A DNA stretch of 64,000 nucleotides from Ceratorhiza oryzae-sativae (taxonomy: Eukaryota > Basidiomycota > Agaricomycetes > Cantharellales > Ceratobasidiaceae): the NCBI GenBank assembly GCA_030998015.1, contig JARWMV010000236.1, forward strand, positions 1,426,001 through 1,490,000, written 5' to 3'. The notes beneath the pieces are model-generated. The model was not told where the DNA came from and did not search any database. It saw only the letters and a list, made by a program, of their open reading frames with translations. Of this stretch, positions 34,943 through 45,455 are shown one piece after another. The first letter of the stretch is position 1. Each line of letters begins with the position of its first letter. The translations under genes were made by a program, and so were the position numbers.

Positions 34943-36152
34943 ATGAGCAACGACCCTACGAGCCTCTTCTTCCCAGATTCCGACGGCTCGGTTGACCTAT
35001 ATTCAGTCCTCAAAGTCAGCTCGACAGCGACCGGCGACGAAATCAAGAGTGCCTATCGCAAGTTAGCTCTGAAATATCACCCAGATAAGCATGCCTCTGC
35101 AAACGAAGAGGCAAAAGCCGCAGCTTCGGCCACGTTCCAACAAATTGGCTTTGCGTACGCTGTTCTAAGCGACGCGAAACGAAGGAAACGATATGACACC
35201 ACCGGATCGGCTGACCCGGGCGTCGACGATCTCGAGGACGGAGAGGATGCCTGGGAAAGGTATTTCCAGGAGATGTTCGATATGGTTACCCGGGAACGGT
35301 TGGACGAGATGAAACAGGCGTATCAGGGTAAGTAGCCTTTTTCCGCCTCCCCTCCCCCCCTGGTCGCTTTCTCTCTTTTCCCTCTGCCTCCTCGCCTCTT
35401 TGCGTTCGCCACATGGTGGTTGTCATGTCCACCTTGGGACAATCCCCACGTGTGCATGTGGTTCGCTAGGTCAGCCGAGACTAAAAAAATTATGGGTCAC
35501 GGCAGGGTCGGACGAAGAGCGCTCGGATCTGCGCGATGCGTACCTTGCTGGAAATGGCTCTATTGAGCATATCATGGACGTGATTCCGCACTCGACATTC
35601 GAAGATGAGGCTCGGCTCGTCGCACTGGTCAACCGCATGATCGACGCCGGGGAGTTGCAACAACTCGCTTCCTGGACCTCCGCGATCAAGGACGCCAAAG
35701 CTCAGAACGCGCGCCGAAAGAAGGGCGAGAAAGAGGCCAAGGAGGCCGAAGAGGCCGCCCGAGAGCTGGGTGTCTGGGACGAGTTTTACGGGAGCGGAAA
35801 GGCTGGGAAGCGAAGAGGCAAAGGCAAGACCACACCCTCGGCCAAGGATGATCCCGAAGGCGAAGATCACTCTGCACTCAAGGCACTCATCCAATCCAAG
35901 GCTAAAAAAATGGACGCTTTCTTGGACAACATAGCGGAGAAGTACGCCTCGGCGTCCAAACCTGCATCAAAGAAGGGCACCGCTGGGCGGGGTCGCAAGC
36001 GATCGGCCCCCGTGCAGGAAGAGCCTGACGAGGAACACGAGGGCACGCAGAGACCAGCCAAGCGTCGTGGTACAGCCAAAGAAGGGGCAGATGACGGAGG
36101 GAGCAAGCCGCCTCGCGGCCGATCAGCAAAAGGCAAATCTACCAAGGCGTAG
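34943..36152 (+). CDS. DNAJC9-like J-domain co-chaperone
   Basis: Probable nuclear Hsp70 co-chaperone; animal DNAJC9 also chaperones histones H3-H4. Starts [21 protein letters not shown]-domain at about residues 20-85 with [30 protein letters not shown] (HPD present), then [19 protein letters not shown] segment [19 protein letters not shown] matches DNAJC9. An intron after AYQG leads to [28 protein letters not shown] and a Lys/Glu-rich coiled-coil. The C-terminal tail is basic and disordered with [11 protein letters not shown] and [11 protein letters not shown], likely a nuclear signal. About 360 residues. Confidence 0.9.
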
Positions 36153-36323
36153 TTGTCCCGCTGGTCCCTCGTATCCATCCTATATTTGTCAGTTGTGTCC
36201 CGGCCAGCCTCTGTTTGGTAGATTTGTGGATTTGGATGTTGTATTATGTAATCATAGTGTTGCCTCTGTCGGTTCCCGACCTGCTGAGTACCACATCAGC
36301 CTCTTCCCCGTTTTACCTTGGTG

Positions 36324-37648
36324 ATGACCGCGTTACAACAATGGTATTTCTCACCCATCGACATGCTCAAAACGCCATCCGCCATCCATGGATGTTCTAT
36401 GGAAGAGGAACTATCCGCTAGGCAAAAAGGAGTAGAGCTACTGTTGCGGGTCGCAGGCCAACTCCGGTTGTAAGTTTTGTGCCATGTACCTTGGACTGCC
36501 GCACCCTTAATCCAGGTCACCTGCAGGCCTGTGAATGCATTTGTTGCCGCCGCATCATATTTCCATAGATTCTACATGCGCAATTCTATCAAGGATTACA
36601 ATTATCGAGTAAGTTCCACGGTTGAAGGGCTGGTGGAACGAATTCGATAGAGTCACAGGACATTGCGGCCACGTCCATTTTTCTTGCTACCAAAGTTGAG
36701 GAATGCGGAAGAAAACTAAAGGATGTTGCTACGACCGTGATATTCAAGACCAACGGGAGCCTCAAGCCGGATACGGATTTGCAGGTCCTTGAAAATTCCA
36801 AGGTATAGTCTATCCCAATCTCCGAATTTCAAAGGACCCGAATTAAGTGCTTTGGGTAGGAGCACAAGAAATGGACGGAGAATATTCTCGTCTATGAGGA
36901 GACGCTGCTGGATTCGCTCTGCTTTGACCTCGTAGTCGAGTCGCCGCATGCCTGTCTTGCTACTACGTTTGATCCACAGTATTTAGGCTCTGAAAAGTAC
37001 GACCTTTTTGGATTAATAGGGTTTCCCTTTGGATTTGGACGAAGAGCGTCCATTCGATTCCATTGTTATCAACGCCTGGGGAATTGCTCACGATACGTAT
37101 GTCAACCCTGGTTCACTAATTATTCCCATGTTCTTATTTCGTACTAGCCTCCGAATTCCCATTTGCTTGTTTTTTAGTGCAAAGATCATCGCGGCCGCGT
37201 GCTTCTTAATCTCTCTTGTGTCTTGCCCAGATTTGTCGTCATCGCTCGAATGGGCCGACTGTCCATCGCCGTTCGATCGGTACTTGAGCACCGATCCACC
37301 GATGGTACACTGGCTCGAGCGGTTCTCATTAGGTTCAGGTGACGTGCAGCAAATAGCGGGTGAGTGCTGTGCACTGCGTAGATCTGTGGCTCTACGTGAC
37401 AAGGCTGGGAGATCTAACATTCAATTAGATTGTATTTTTATCATGCTGTACTTTTACAAATCCTCAGAGCCGAATGAGAGGGTGCAAAGTCCTGTTCCAT
37501 ACCAGCAGGTGAGTTTCAAACTCCGGATTGCGGCGGGGCGTCGCCTAAGTTTTCTTCTCAACCCGTCTAGTTGGCGCCACCTACATTAGCCTCCGTCCAA
37601 TGGCCACCTATCGCCACGCCGCAATCTCCTCAAGAAGCCCGCGCATAA
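36324..37648 (+). CDS. Cyclin K/T-like cyclin (Pch1/Ctk2 type)
   Basis: Regulatory partner of a transcription-type kinase (CDK9/CDK12 class) acting on RNA polymerase II. Starts MTALQQWYFSPIDMLKTPSAI at 36324; the QWYF..TPS opening is typical of cyclins K and Pch1. Then EELSARQKGVELLLRVAGQLRL, YFHRFYMRNSIKDYNYR, DIAATSIFLATKVEECGRKLKD (first cyclin fold), EETLLDSLCFDLVVESPH, INAWGIAHDT, and a second fold with RIPICLFFSAKIIAAACFL. A last small exon (APPTLASVQWPPIATP) ends at 37648. Seven or eight introns. The exact kinase partner is inferred. Confidence 0.85.
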
Positions 37649-37751
37649 ACGGAGACGGGGTTGGATTCGAGCAGTCTGAAGATCGTACATACGCATACAT
37701 AGAGAAGCCTGATAGTACTAATAAGCAATGTCCCTTATACAATCCCAAATC

Positions 37752-38214
37752 CTAGTTGACTGCGTAGCCTCCGTTGGCGCCGCAGGCGGCGCAAGGTATA
37801 TTCTTGGTCCTGATAATCGTTAATACCTTTTTGTGTCGCGAGGGATGGAGAATGTAGCATACCATGGGAAGAATTGCTCAGGCTGGCGCATTCTGCCGTC
37901 CAGTAATGGATGATGAGTGACGAGAAGAAATTTAAAGCGACAACATACTCACCGTTGAGCACACATGGATGCACAGTCGTGTGGTTCTTGGATATGGTTG
38001 GCCGAGACTCTGCAGGTGGACAGCTCGCAATCGATCTGGATCTAATGTGAGAAAGTACCGACTCGTATGATATGTATAGACTCACTCGTTGGTCATACGC
38101 GAATTCCTGCAAGTTGTGACCACAGGTATAGCGGGTAAAGAGCACACGCAAGCGGCACTACAGAAAGATAAGGTTAGAACAAGCGTCGTTCACACAAGAG
38201 AGCAAGCGGACCAT
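37752..38214 (-). CDS. Small Cys/His-rich protein A
   Basis: Unknown function; 83 residues from five exons: 38214-38212, 38157-38086, 38041-37953, 37892-37863 and 37809-37752. They total 252 nt. The first exon contributes only the ATG. The protein starts MCRLRVLFTRYTCGH and holds DCELSTCRVSANH, an HDCASMC segment, and CAAC near the end. The His and Cys order is CGH, then DC-x4-C-x2-S-x2-H, then C-x3-C and CxxC, shared with the protein at 43071-43443. This suggests two metal sites. There is no signal peptide or membrane helix, so it is probably intracellular. Introns have good GT-AG ends, and a TATAAAAG box lies upstream. Confidence 0.75.
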
Positions 38215-38298
38215 TGTGGGTGTTATTAAGGAATATTGATATCTGAGACGTTGGGGGGAGAGGGCGAGTGCTGAGTTATTGAGATCCCCAATGCTCGC

Positions 38299-38306
38299 TT
38301 TTATAG
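38299..38306 (-). promoter_or_regulatory. TATA box of small Cys/His protein A
   Basis: Minus-strand TATAAAAG lies about 85 bp upstream of the start codon at 38214. Confidence 0.5.
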
Positions 38307-39157
38307 TCTGTGAGGTCCCGCCCTTGGAGCCTATACTCAGCCTAGCGGAGTAGCTAAGCCGTTCGGGCTCTACAAGGTACCCAAAGACGAGTATATGGTA
38401 ATTGTGTATCAAGGATCTTCTAGTGCATGAAATCCCAACGCATAGCAGAGCTAGTCGGCTACCGGATAGCAAGTCCAAAAGCCGGAGGCTCAAGGAAGTG
38501 GACCTCCCGGGGAATTTCCCCAACCATCTGGAGACTTTGACTTCGCACATCCGAGCTGCATGGACTAACAGGTCGCCTGACTTGAAAGAGATGCATGGAT
38601 TCTACTAGGTATAGTTTGGCTAGATATTGAATCGATGGATATTCCTACGCACTCTAGCATCTTGGGTTCGAATTTTCGGGCCTACTGACTCAGTAAAAAT
38701 GTTAGCCTGATTGCCATAAATGTTATGGCTAAGCGATTAATGTGGAAGCGCAATCAACGAGAGATGACGATGACAGAGGCGTGGTTACCATGCTCGTGAG
38801 ATTGATCAAATGGGCGAGGTGTCGCTCAGGGCACATGCATCCCCACCCCGAGAAGCTAGCTTCGAACCGCCCCGTATTACAACCAGGTTCTGGCTGGGAT
38901 AAGGATAATTGTGGTTACAAAGTGCGTTGGGAAGGCCATGCGAGGCAAATTGAGTAGCTTAACATGGTTGTGCTACTCTGGATTGCGCATAGGGATATCA
39001 TTGCATGGATTCCAAGTTCAGCCTTGAGAGTGCTAGTTGGTCGGCAAATCCAAAGGCAGTATGCGAGTGTGGGGATCGGTCGTGAATGTAGACATATATC
39101 CGATAATCGATCTTGTGTTTGGGCGCTTGTTAGCAATTTGGCCTTTTGATCTCGACC
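38307..39157. other. Intergenic
   Basis: No gene supported in roughly 850 bp. Short open frames on both strands carry no motif. A gggttcgaatttt run at 38668-38680 looks like a tRNA B-box but has no pairing acceptor stem. Confidence 0.45.
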
Positions 39158-39799
39158 ATGCCCCCAAAAACCCCCAATAAGAAATTTGTTGACAGCAAGG
39201 TAAGTTTAGGCGGATAGAATAGTTAGCGCATCTGGGATTAATGAGGGCAGAGTGCAGAGTTGCTTCTAGCATCTCAAGTCATCGAATCAGTGCAAATCAA
39301 GGCCGCAAAGCGTCCAACGCACCTAGCGAGTGTATTTTACCCATGCTGGCTAGCACAAGCGTTACTGAGGTTATATTAACATAGCCCCAATCAAAAAGGG
39401 ATCCTCCACGGCGCAAAAAGTCGAGGAAATTGGTATGGTTTTTGCCCAACTCGCCGCTCGAGACTAGCTGGTTGAGCAATACCCGCCACAGGACGCTATC
39501 AAACTATCGATCGCACAGAAAGAACGGGACCGGCGTTCCGCGAGAAAGAAAATTCGTCATTCCGGCCAGTCGAGCGCGGGGAACCTCGATCGTACCTTGC
39601 CCCAATCAGACGAGGATTCGCAGGTCGCTGTGAAAAGCTCTTCCCCGCGGAGAGGGCACCAGGCACAACGACAGAGGAAGCGTGTGGCATTTGCATAGAT
39701 TCCGATTTGTGGACTCTTGTCGAGTTCGACAATGCCTTGGGCTCGAGATCAAACGGCGTTTACAGTGGGAGCGTAGCATGTGTCAACCAGTTTGTGTAA
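39158..39799 (+). CDS. Orphan four-exon gene, unknown
   Basis: I do not recognise this. Exons 39158-39199, 39251-39329, 39385-39432 and 39492-39799 join in phase and give 158 residues. It starts MPPKTPNKKFVDSK, continues SAELLLASQVIESVQIKAAKRP, then TPIKKGSSTAQKVEEI. In the last exon a second frame, ending at 39698, is also open and reads as a basic disordered tail (KERDRRSARKKIRHSG..RKRVAFA), which looks more natural for this protein. A single-base error near the third junction would select that frame. A small nuclear, DNA- or RNA-associated protein is possible from the basic composition only. Confidence 0.4.
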
Positions 39800-40076
39800 A
39801 CACCCTGCGTTAGAATCCTGCTGATCATTCGCTTTGGCCGATAAATGAGTCAGAAGTGATCTACCCACTCCAACATGTATGAAATGCTCTTTGAGCACGT
39901 AATCCCAAGCATGTTAGCCGGATGCTTTGATCAAATCTGTGACAGATAGATCCCGTGTGTGAGGTATCATTTTGCCTGATGTTTGGTGCGTGGGTAGTAT
40001 GCGTATGGTCCTATGGAATCACACGGGATGGATTGCAGGCTGTATACGCATTTTGATTTCCGCATGTACCATCCCG

Positions 40077-41194
40077 TTAGTCGCTATCACTAAAGTGGAA
40101 GCCTCCACCCTCCTCCTCCTCCTCGTGCCGATCTGTACGGTCGTATTTAGATATATCGACCGAGGTAACGCCCTCTTCAATATAATTTGCGTCGGAAGTT
40201 GCCAAATCGCGATTCTTTTCAAAAAGCTGGCGACCTATTGACAACCGCGTTTGATCGATCCTAGTGGGTTCAACAAAAACTGGCAGATGAAAGTTTCCGT
40301 ACCGGTTGGTTTCGATCTCGATTTCTTCCATTCGTCTCGTTCTTTTGGGGTGAGAGTCTTCAGTTTCTCATCTTCTTCACGTTCTTGGAGTTCCTTCATT
40401 TCGATCGTAAACTTGATTTTCCTAGAAAACGAATATCTCAGGGTATAACCTATATGCGTTTAGATTGTGTACCAAGCCTTGAATGATTCGACAGTAACCG
40501 GAGTACCCTTGGTTCGAGCAGCCTCTGCCTAATGCGTGATGACGTTAGCGGCATGTAAATCCTTTCACGCAATAAGTCTGTACCTCCATGATTTGGCGTT
40601 CTCTCTCCTGCTCGATCTCTCGTTCTTTTTGGAGTCTTTTTTGAATAGTCGATACTAGCGCCTCACGGAGATGTGTAACAAGCGTGAAGACCATCGCCAT
40701 TCCAATATTCTCTTCCCCCTAAGACAAATATAGTTTTGGCCTATCGAGACAATAATAAGGGAACATACCACAGCCCTCATCCCATCAATCAAGTCCTTGA
40801 TTTCGTCCTCTTCGAGTTCCCCTTCTTCCGCCTCCAAGCCGAGTTCGGGAACTTCGTTGGGATAACCGGGGGTGTATCGAACGTTGAGCAGAACTTTCAC
40901 TAGGGCAAACTTAGAGCAAGTGTTTTGTTTGTGGATGAAATATGAGCGTACAATCCGATTCGATCATCCCTTCTTCTGGCTGAACGGATATTTGTAACTC
41001 ATTGTCAGATATTTCTGAAGCCAGCTCCTGAGTTATTCACTATTCCGATAATCGGGAAGATGTAATACTCTTGAGCTCGTCAATGAAAATACTCTCTAGT
41101 ACCTTGGCAGTACGGTAAGAACACAACGTTGTGAGGTGATATCGAGTTATCGTACCTCGAACTCCTCTTGAATCGTTTCTTTGTATTCAGACAT
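40077..41194 (-). CDS. GIR2: RWD-domain protein, RWDD1/Gir2
   Basis: RWDD1/Gir2 binds DRG/Rbg GTPases and contacts Gcn1, linking ribosome function to amino-acid stress signalling. Starts MSEYKETIQEEFE at 41194. An RWD domain follows with LNVRYTPGYPNEVPELGLE, then EEGELEEDEIKDLIDGMRAV. A middle coiled-coil (LQKEREIEEQERQIMEAEAA-like) leads to WYTKFTIEMKE-like sequence and LTPKERTRWKKIEIETNRYG. The tail is FEKNRDLATSDANYIEEGV and an acidic Glu run, ending at 40077. Several introns. The order matches the family throughout. Confidence 0.9.
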
Positions 41195-41318
41195 GAACGG
41201 GTAGTGCCAAACGGTATCAAGGTTAGGATGACTACGCAGATCACCATCAAACGTCCAGCGCTAATTGCATTCTGGTTTTAGATTGGGCCATCCCTCTTGC
41301 TTCTACACTCAACTCAGG
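41195..41318. promoter_or_regulatory. Bidirectional promoter, Gir2 and bS21m
   Basis: The Gir2 start at 41194 (minus) and the bS21m start at 41319 (plus) are separated by only 124 bp, so the promoters must overlap. Confidence 0.55.
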
Positions 41319-41903
41319 ATGTCATTTTTCCTCCGATCAATATCTCAGTCCAATACAGTTGTACGAACGTTGAGCGCACTAGCCAATCCCTCTCGAGGGG
41401 TGTCACGACAAGTTGCATTTGACAACTATTTTGCCCCATATCCTGATCTCCCAAAAGTTAACGAGCCGAAAAACATACCCGGAGATACGCCCAGTCCGAC
41501 CACGACGGGAAAAGAATTCTACAAGGAACTCGTGTCTATCGGTGAAGCCTCCGAGAGGAGCCCTGAGGAACGTTGGGCGAGTGTGTACGACGTTGCTACG
41601 CGGAATGGATCAAGACCAGGAAACGTATATACTGGGCGATCTGTAGCCGTTCCAGACAAGGGACACGACCTGTCTGTTGCGTACCGACGCCTTCATATGA
41701 TCCTATCCCGCAACCATGTTCGGTCGGAACTTTTTCTTCAAAGACGATACGAGAAGCCGTCGGATCGCGAGAGGAGGCTGAAGAGCGAGCGCCACCGAAG
41801 GAGGTTTGCCGCTTGGGTAGGTCTGGGCAGGTTTAAACTCGCAGATTTTACTCATCGGAATTTAGATTCGGAAAAAGGTTCAGTTGGTCTCCGAGATCCG
41901 TAG
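41319..41903 (+). CDS. MRP21: Mitochondrial small-subunit ribosomal protein bS21m (Mrp21)
   Basis: Component of the mitochondrial small ribosomal subunit. Starts MSFFLRSISQSNTVVRTLSAL at 41319, a mitochondrial presequence rich in Arg and Ser. The C-terminal S21 domain is clear: LSVAYRRLHMILSRNHVRSELFLQRRYEKPSDRERR, then LKSERHRRRFAAWV. The end may be altered: gtaggt at 41818 could start a short intron, and the tail after RRRFAAWV may be non-conserved read-through. Length of about 190 residues fits fungal Mrp21 with its long N-terminal extension. Confidence 0.85.
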   Translation: MSFFLRSISQSNTVVRTLSALANPSRGVSRQVAFDNYFAPYPDLPKVNEPKNIPGDTPSPTTTGKEFYKELVSIGEASERSPEERWASVYDVATRNGSRPGNVYTGRSVAVPDKGHDLSVAYRRLHMILSRNHVRSELFLQRRYEKPSDRERRLKSERHRRRFAAWVGLGRFKLADFTHRNLDSEKGSVGLRDP

Positions 41904-43070
41904 GAGAGGTTAGGGGTGGACACGACGAGAGGAATGGGGTGAGCACACTGTGAATCTGCTCCGCTTGAAAGGACAAGCTTGATACTGAACGCCACAGGCA
42001 TTCCTTCTGCAACTACCAATCCGACGGCAACTCCGAGTGATGCACTAAAACGCTAAAGCTCTTACAATTGCCCCGCCGATGTATCTCATGGCTTTGGATG
42101 ATCCCAAGTACCATTCAAACGACTACCACCCCTGTCTAAGCTGTTATGCTCGGTTATGGTGGAGCCCAAGCGAGCGTCTGAGATTTTAGGGTGCAGTACC
42201 GCCTCTGCGTGAGATCATGCAATAAGAAGCTTGGTTTCATGTCCTGCCAACGCGTGAAGGCTTTCGAGATATTTGATTCCTGAGGCCGCCAACATGTGCC
42301 ACAGTCCGGCTCGCACGCTGGGCACGCGAGTAATGTACGCGGCTAATGTAATATAGCCTCACACCTCGATTATGGCACAATCAGGTCACTCGCTGGCGAT
42401 TGTCTGTGTACGATTTCCACGTGCCCCAGAGTGATCGAGCTCGATTCACGGCTGGGTTTTGTGCAATAACCTGTCGATTGGCTGGTATCATGGCAGATTG
42501 GCTCTAGAGCAAATTGGCATTAGAGCAAATCGCCGACCAGTGAACATCAAGTCCCGAACCCTGCATATGATTCCCACTCCGCCCGTGCGCTCGCACCCAG
42601 GCGGGCGATCGAATAGGGGGCCTCATGTCCGCTGCATGGCGGTATTTGCGACGTGAAACCGTTCCCGGCGTCATATTAGGCACAAGAGGGCCATTCTGGG
42701 CGCGGGACAGCGTTGAGACGACACGCCTGCATCAGCTGAGGAGTTTCGCAACTCAGCGTACCAATCCTTACGTGCACTTCCACCCAGCGGCAGGCTGCCG
42801 TCCCACGAACGCTTGCCTCGCAGCCTGCATCCTATGTGTCGTGTGGAAGTAGTTTGCTTGTCTCAACCCCAGCACCCAACTACAAAAGGCCCGGCGATGG
42901 TCGACAGAAGGACAACATCATCCCTCGGTTAATCAGTTCTGCTGTGGCTGGCCTCGTAGCATATAGGTGAGCCCACTCGAGCACGGTTGCCAGCCAGAGT
43001 TTTTTTCGTCTGACCCAACTTCGTCTAGCATTTAATTTTATTACCCTCTATTCTAATCACCCCGTTCAAA
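41904..43070. other. Intergenic
   Basis: No gene supported in about 1.17 kb. Open frames at 42459-42852 on the plus strand have no motif or splice context. Confidence 0.4.
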
Positions 43071-43443
43071 ATGTGCCACAACGTACGTTGCACATCGAGA
43101 GCGAGTTTTGTTTTGTAAACCCACTCGTCTACTCCTTAGGTTGTCGAAGGTCGCCTCTACGAGGGCTGCGGCCATTTCCAGGCCATGAATACCGAACGCA
43201 ACGATTGTAATAACCAAACCTGCGTGTTCAGCCAGACCCACCCACCAACGTGTGTAATTCACAGCCCGCTGGCATCAGGCCTACAAACTAATTGAAAATA
43301 ATTTTAGCTGTGGTAGCCGAGCCTGCAACAAGTTCATGTCTACGCCACAAAACCGCCCCATCCGCCAGAGCCCCCGAGAGTGCCCCGATTGTGCTCAGCG
43401 AGGAAGGCTGGCTGGCATCGCGGTCGGCCCCTCGTATCGTTAA
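43071..43443 (+). CDS. Small Cys/His-rich protein B
   Basis: Unknown function; 85 residues from exons 43071-43082, 43140-43249 and 43308-43443. Starts MCHN, then VVEGRLYEGCGHFQAMN, NDCNNQTCVFSQTH, TTCGSRACNKF, and a basic tail with ECPDC. Ligand order CGH, DC-x4-C-x2-S-x2-H, C-x4-C, CxxC matches protein A at 37752-38214, including the Met-Cys start and very short first exon. There is no signal peptide. The shared pattern implies a small metal-binding fold. A larger family in the genome is likely but cannot be tested here. Confidence 0.75.
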
Positions 43444-43882
43444 AGCGGATCGTCTTCTCTTACTCAGAAGCTGGTCTTTCTGTCTGTGCCGTCTTTCTAT
43501 TGTTTGTCGTGTCTCGGACTTGGTTGGTCTTCTTGGACTCTAGAGAACTGTCCTGTTATTGCGTGGCATTCCACTCACTCCCCACACTCAAGTAATACTC
43601 AACACCTAATTTATATCATTTCTATGGACATACGATTATGGACATTGTGTAGCACCCAAAAACATGTATCATACATCTTTGCCTATATGCACATTAACAG
43701 TAATCTACACTTGGCAAGCCGCCGCCGGCTTCCTAATCTGCTACCACTGCCACTAAGCCACCGTGTGCCTGCGATCATCGCACATCACTATGGGGAACAA
43801 CATTAGATAAGACTATACACCTAACCGGAGAAGACCACAGAGCGACAGAGATAGAGGATAACCATACAGCACATCTACAAGT
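43444..43882. other. Intergenic
   Basis: Convergent 3' ends of the small Cys/His gene and the BTB gene. No gene recognised in 439 bp. Confidence 0.45.
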
Positions 43883-44970
43883 TCACAAAAGTCTAAGCTC
43901 ACTCCTTACAATGGCAACGTCCGAGTCCAAGTCCAACCACGCGCGAGCCCCGGGCCCATCCCCGTTCCCAAACACGCATGCACAGCTATCGCAGAGCCCG
44001 GGATTCTTGGACCGATTTGCAGAATGCTGAGCCGTAAATGCCTCACGCCATACGGCCAAGAACGAGGCGTTTGTATCCAGCTTGACGGTGTCTTCCCCAT
44101 GGGCACTCAACAGACAGCCGTCTTCGCTGACCTCGACAGTCAACGCTGCCCTAAACGCGCTCAACACCTGCCTGGCACATCCCCGAGACCGGGCCATCTC
44201 ACCACCCATGCACCTCCATCGGGTTTCCGGCCCAAACGCCACACGCATCCTTCGTCGCGCGATGGACTCACGTGCGGCCATCAAGGCAAATACAGCGTCC
44301 TGCCCTAGCTGCCCAGCCTCGATCGGTGAGAGTGGAGCCGGACGCGTTGCGAGCTCCATATAGGCTTCGGTGATCCAATGGGGCACGTTGTAGCGCGTTG
44401 CGAACTGGAGCTTGTCCATTGGCGCAAGAGGGGATGAGCTAGAAAAGAAGGGGTGCAGCCTCGCGAGTGTCGCTTCTCTGATCTCATCGAGCAGCCACAT
44501 ATCGGCAAGCCGGAAAATAGAGAGCAGGGTGTCTTTTGGTATCGGTGAGGAACAGGCGAGGCTTGGACGCTCTAGATCAGTCTGAGGGCCAAAAGTCAAA
44601 AAGAATTAGAGTAACATACTTTTCATTGTACATAGCACCCAGCAAGTGTTCGAATTCCTCCCGTTTGATACCAGACAAGCAGATGGGCTGCTGTTCCGTT
44701 ACCCCTTCAACGAGCATCGGACTTTTGACACCAGGCTTGGGCGTGCTTGACACGTCAAAAAGCGCGGCGAACCATTCAGACTTGAGAGTGAGAAATGCTT
44801 TGTGGAGCCTGAATATCACCCCTTCGACCTAGCCATGATACGAAACGCTGTTGAAACAACCGAGCGGTGCACCTTGGAGCCTGACTGACCTCGAAAAACG
44901 TGTCACCGTCCATCCAAAAGAAGAAGCGCTTTGAGCGACATCGAAAGTCCGGCAGGTTTATAACGCTCAT
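43883..44970 (-). CDS. BTB/POZ-domain protein
   Basis: BTB protein of the large Agaricomycete family with unknown targets; many act as Cullin-3 adaptors. Starts MSVINLPDFRCRSKRFFFWMDGDTFFEV at 44970. The next exon continues the BTB fold: IFRLHKAFLTLKSEWFAALFD and REEFEHLLGAMYNEKYV. After an intron comes a long helical C-terminal part with LSIFRLADMWLLDEIREATLARL, KLQFATRYNVPHWITEAYMELATRP, ending at 43883. About 320 residues. The BTB region lies at roughly residues 15-110. Confidence 0.85.
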
Positions 44971-45045
44971 GGTCGATCTGGGAAAGAACGTGTAGGCGTA
45001 GAGAAGGGACGGGAAGGCGTGAGATCCTGGACGTGTTGGCGAGGA

Positions 45046-45055
45046 TTTATATAAA
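45046..45055 (-). promoter_or_regulatory. TATA box of the BTB gene
   Basis: Minus-strand TATATAAA lies about 80 bp upstream of the BTB start at 44970. Confidence 0.5.
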
Positions 45056-45455
45056 GACTACGTATGAAACACGGTCATGGCGGCGCAAGTCAGGGTGAAA
45101 AACAATGATGGCGTGACCTGTGTTCCGACACTTGGCAGCGCATATACCCTGCCCATGTGACGCCAAAATGAGCCAACGACGTAAGAACGGCCCTTTTTCG
45201 TCGAGTCACCAGGCTCAAAATCTTTATACGAAGGCCGTCGTCATTAGACTCTTGCATTGCCTTTGCCGTAAGCGAGACTCTAACAGGAAGGAGAGCGGGG
45301 TAAAGATTTACTGTGATTGCAAAGCGATAGCCATACACGCTAGCATGTGCTCAGTCTAGATACAACAATTTACAGGGCTCGACACTCATTTTTTCCATAC
45401 CGTCCGTAGCCGCTGTGGCGAGAAAAAGAAAGAACATACATCCAGAGATACCCAA
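45056..45455. other. Intergenic
   Basis: Upstream of the BTB promoter and downstream of the acyltransferase stop. No gene recognised. Confidence 0.45.

Noticed and set aside
38640..38700. tRNA-like B-box ggttcgaattt
   Set aside because: T-stem and acceptor stem do not pair and no matching A-box spacing was found.
42459..42852. Plus-strand open frames upstream of the small Cys/His gene B
   Set aside because: Short, overlapping in different frames, no domain, no splice signals connecting them.
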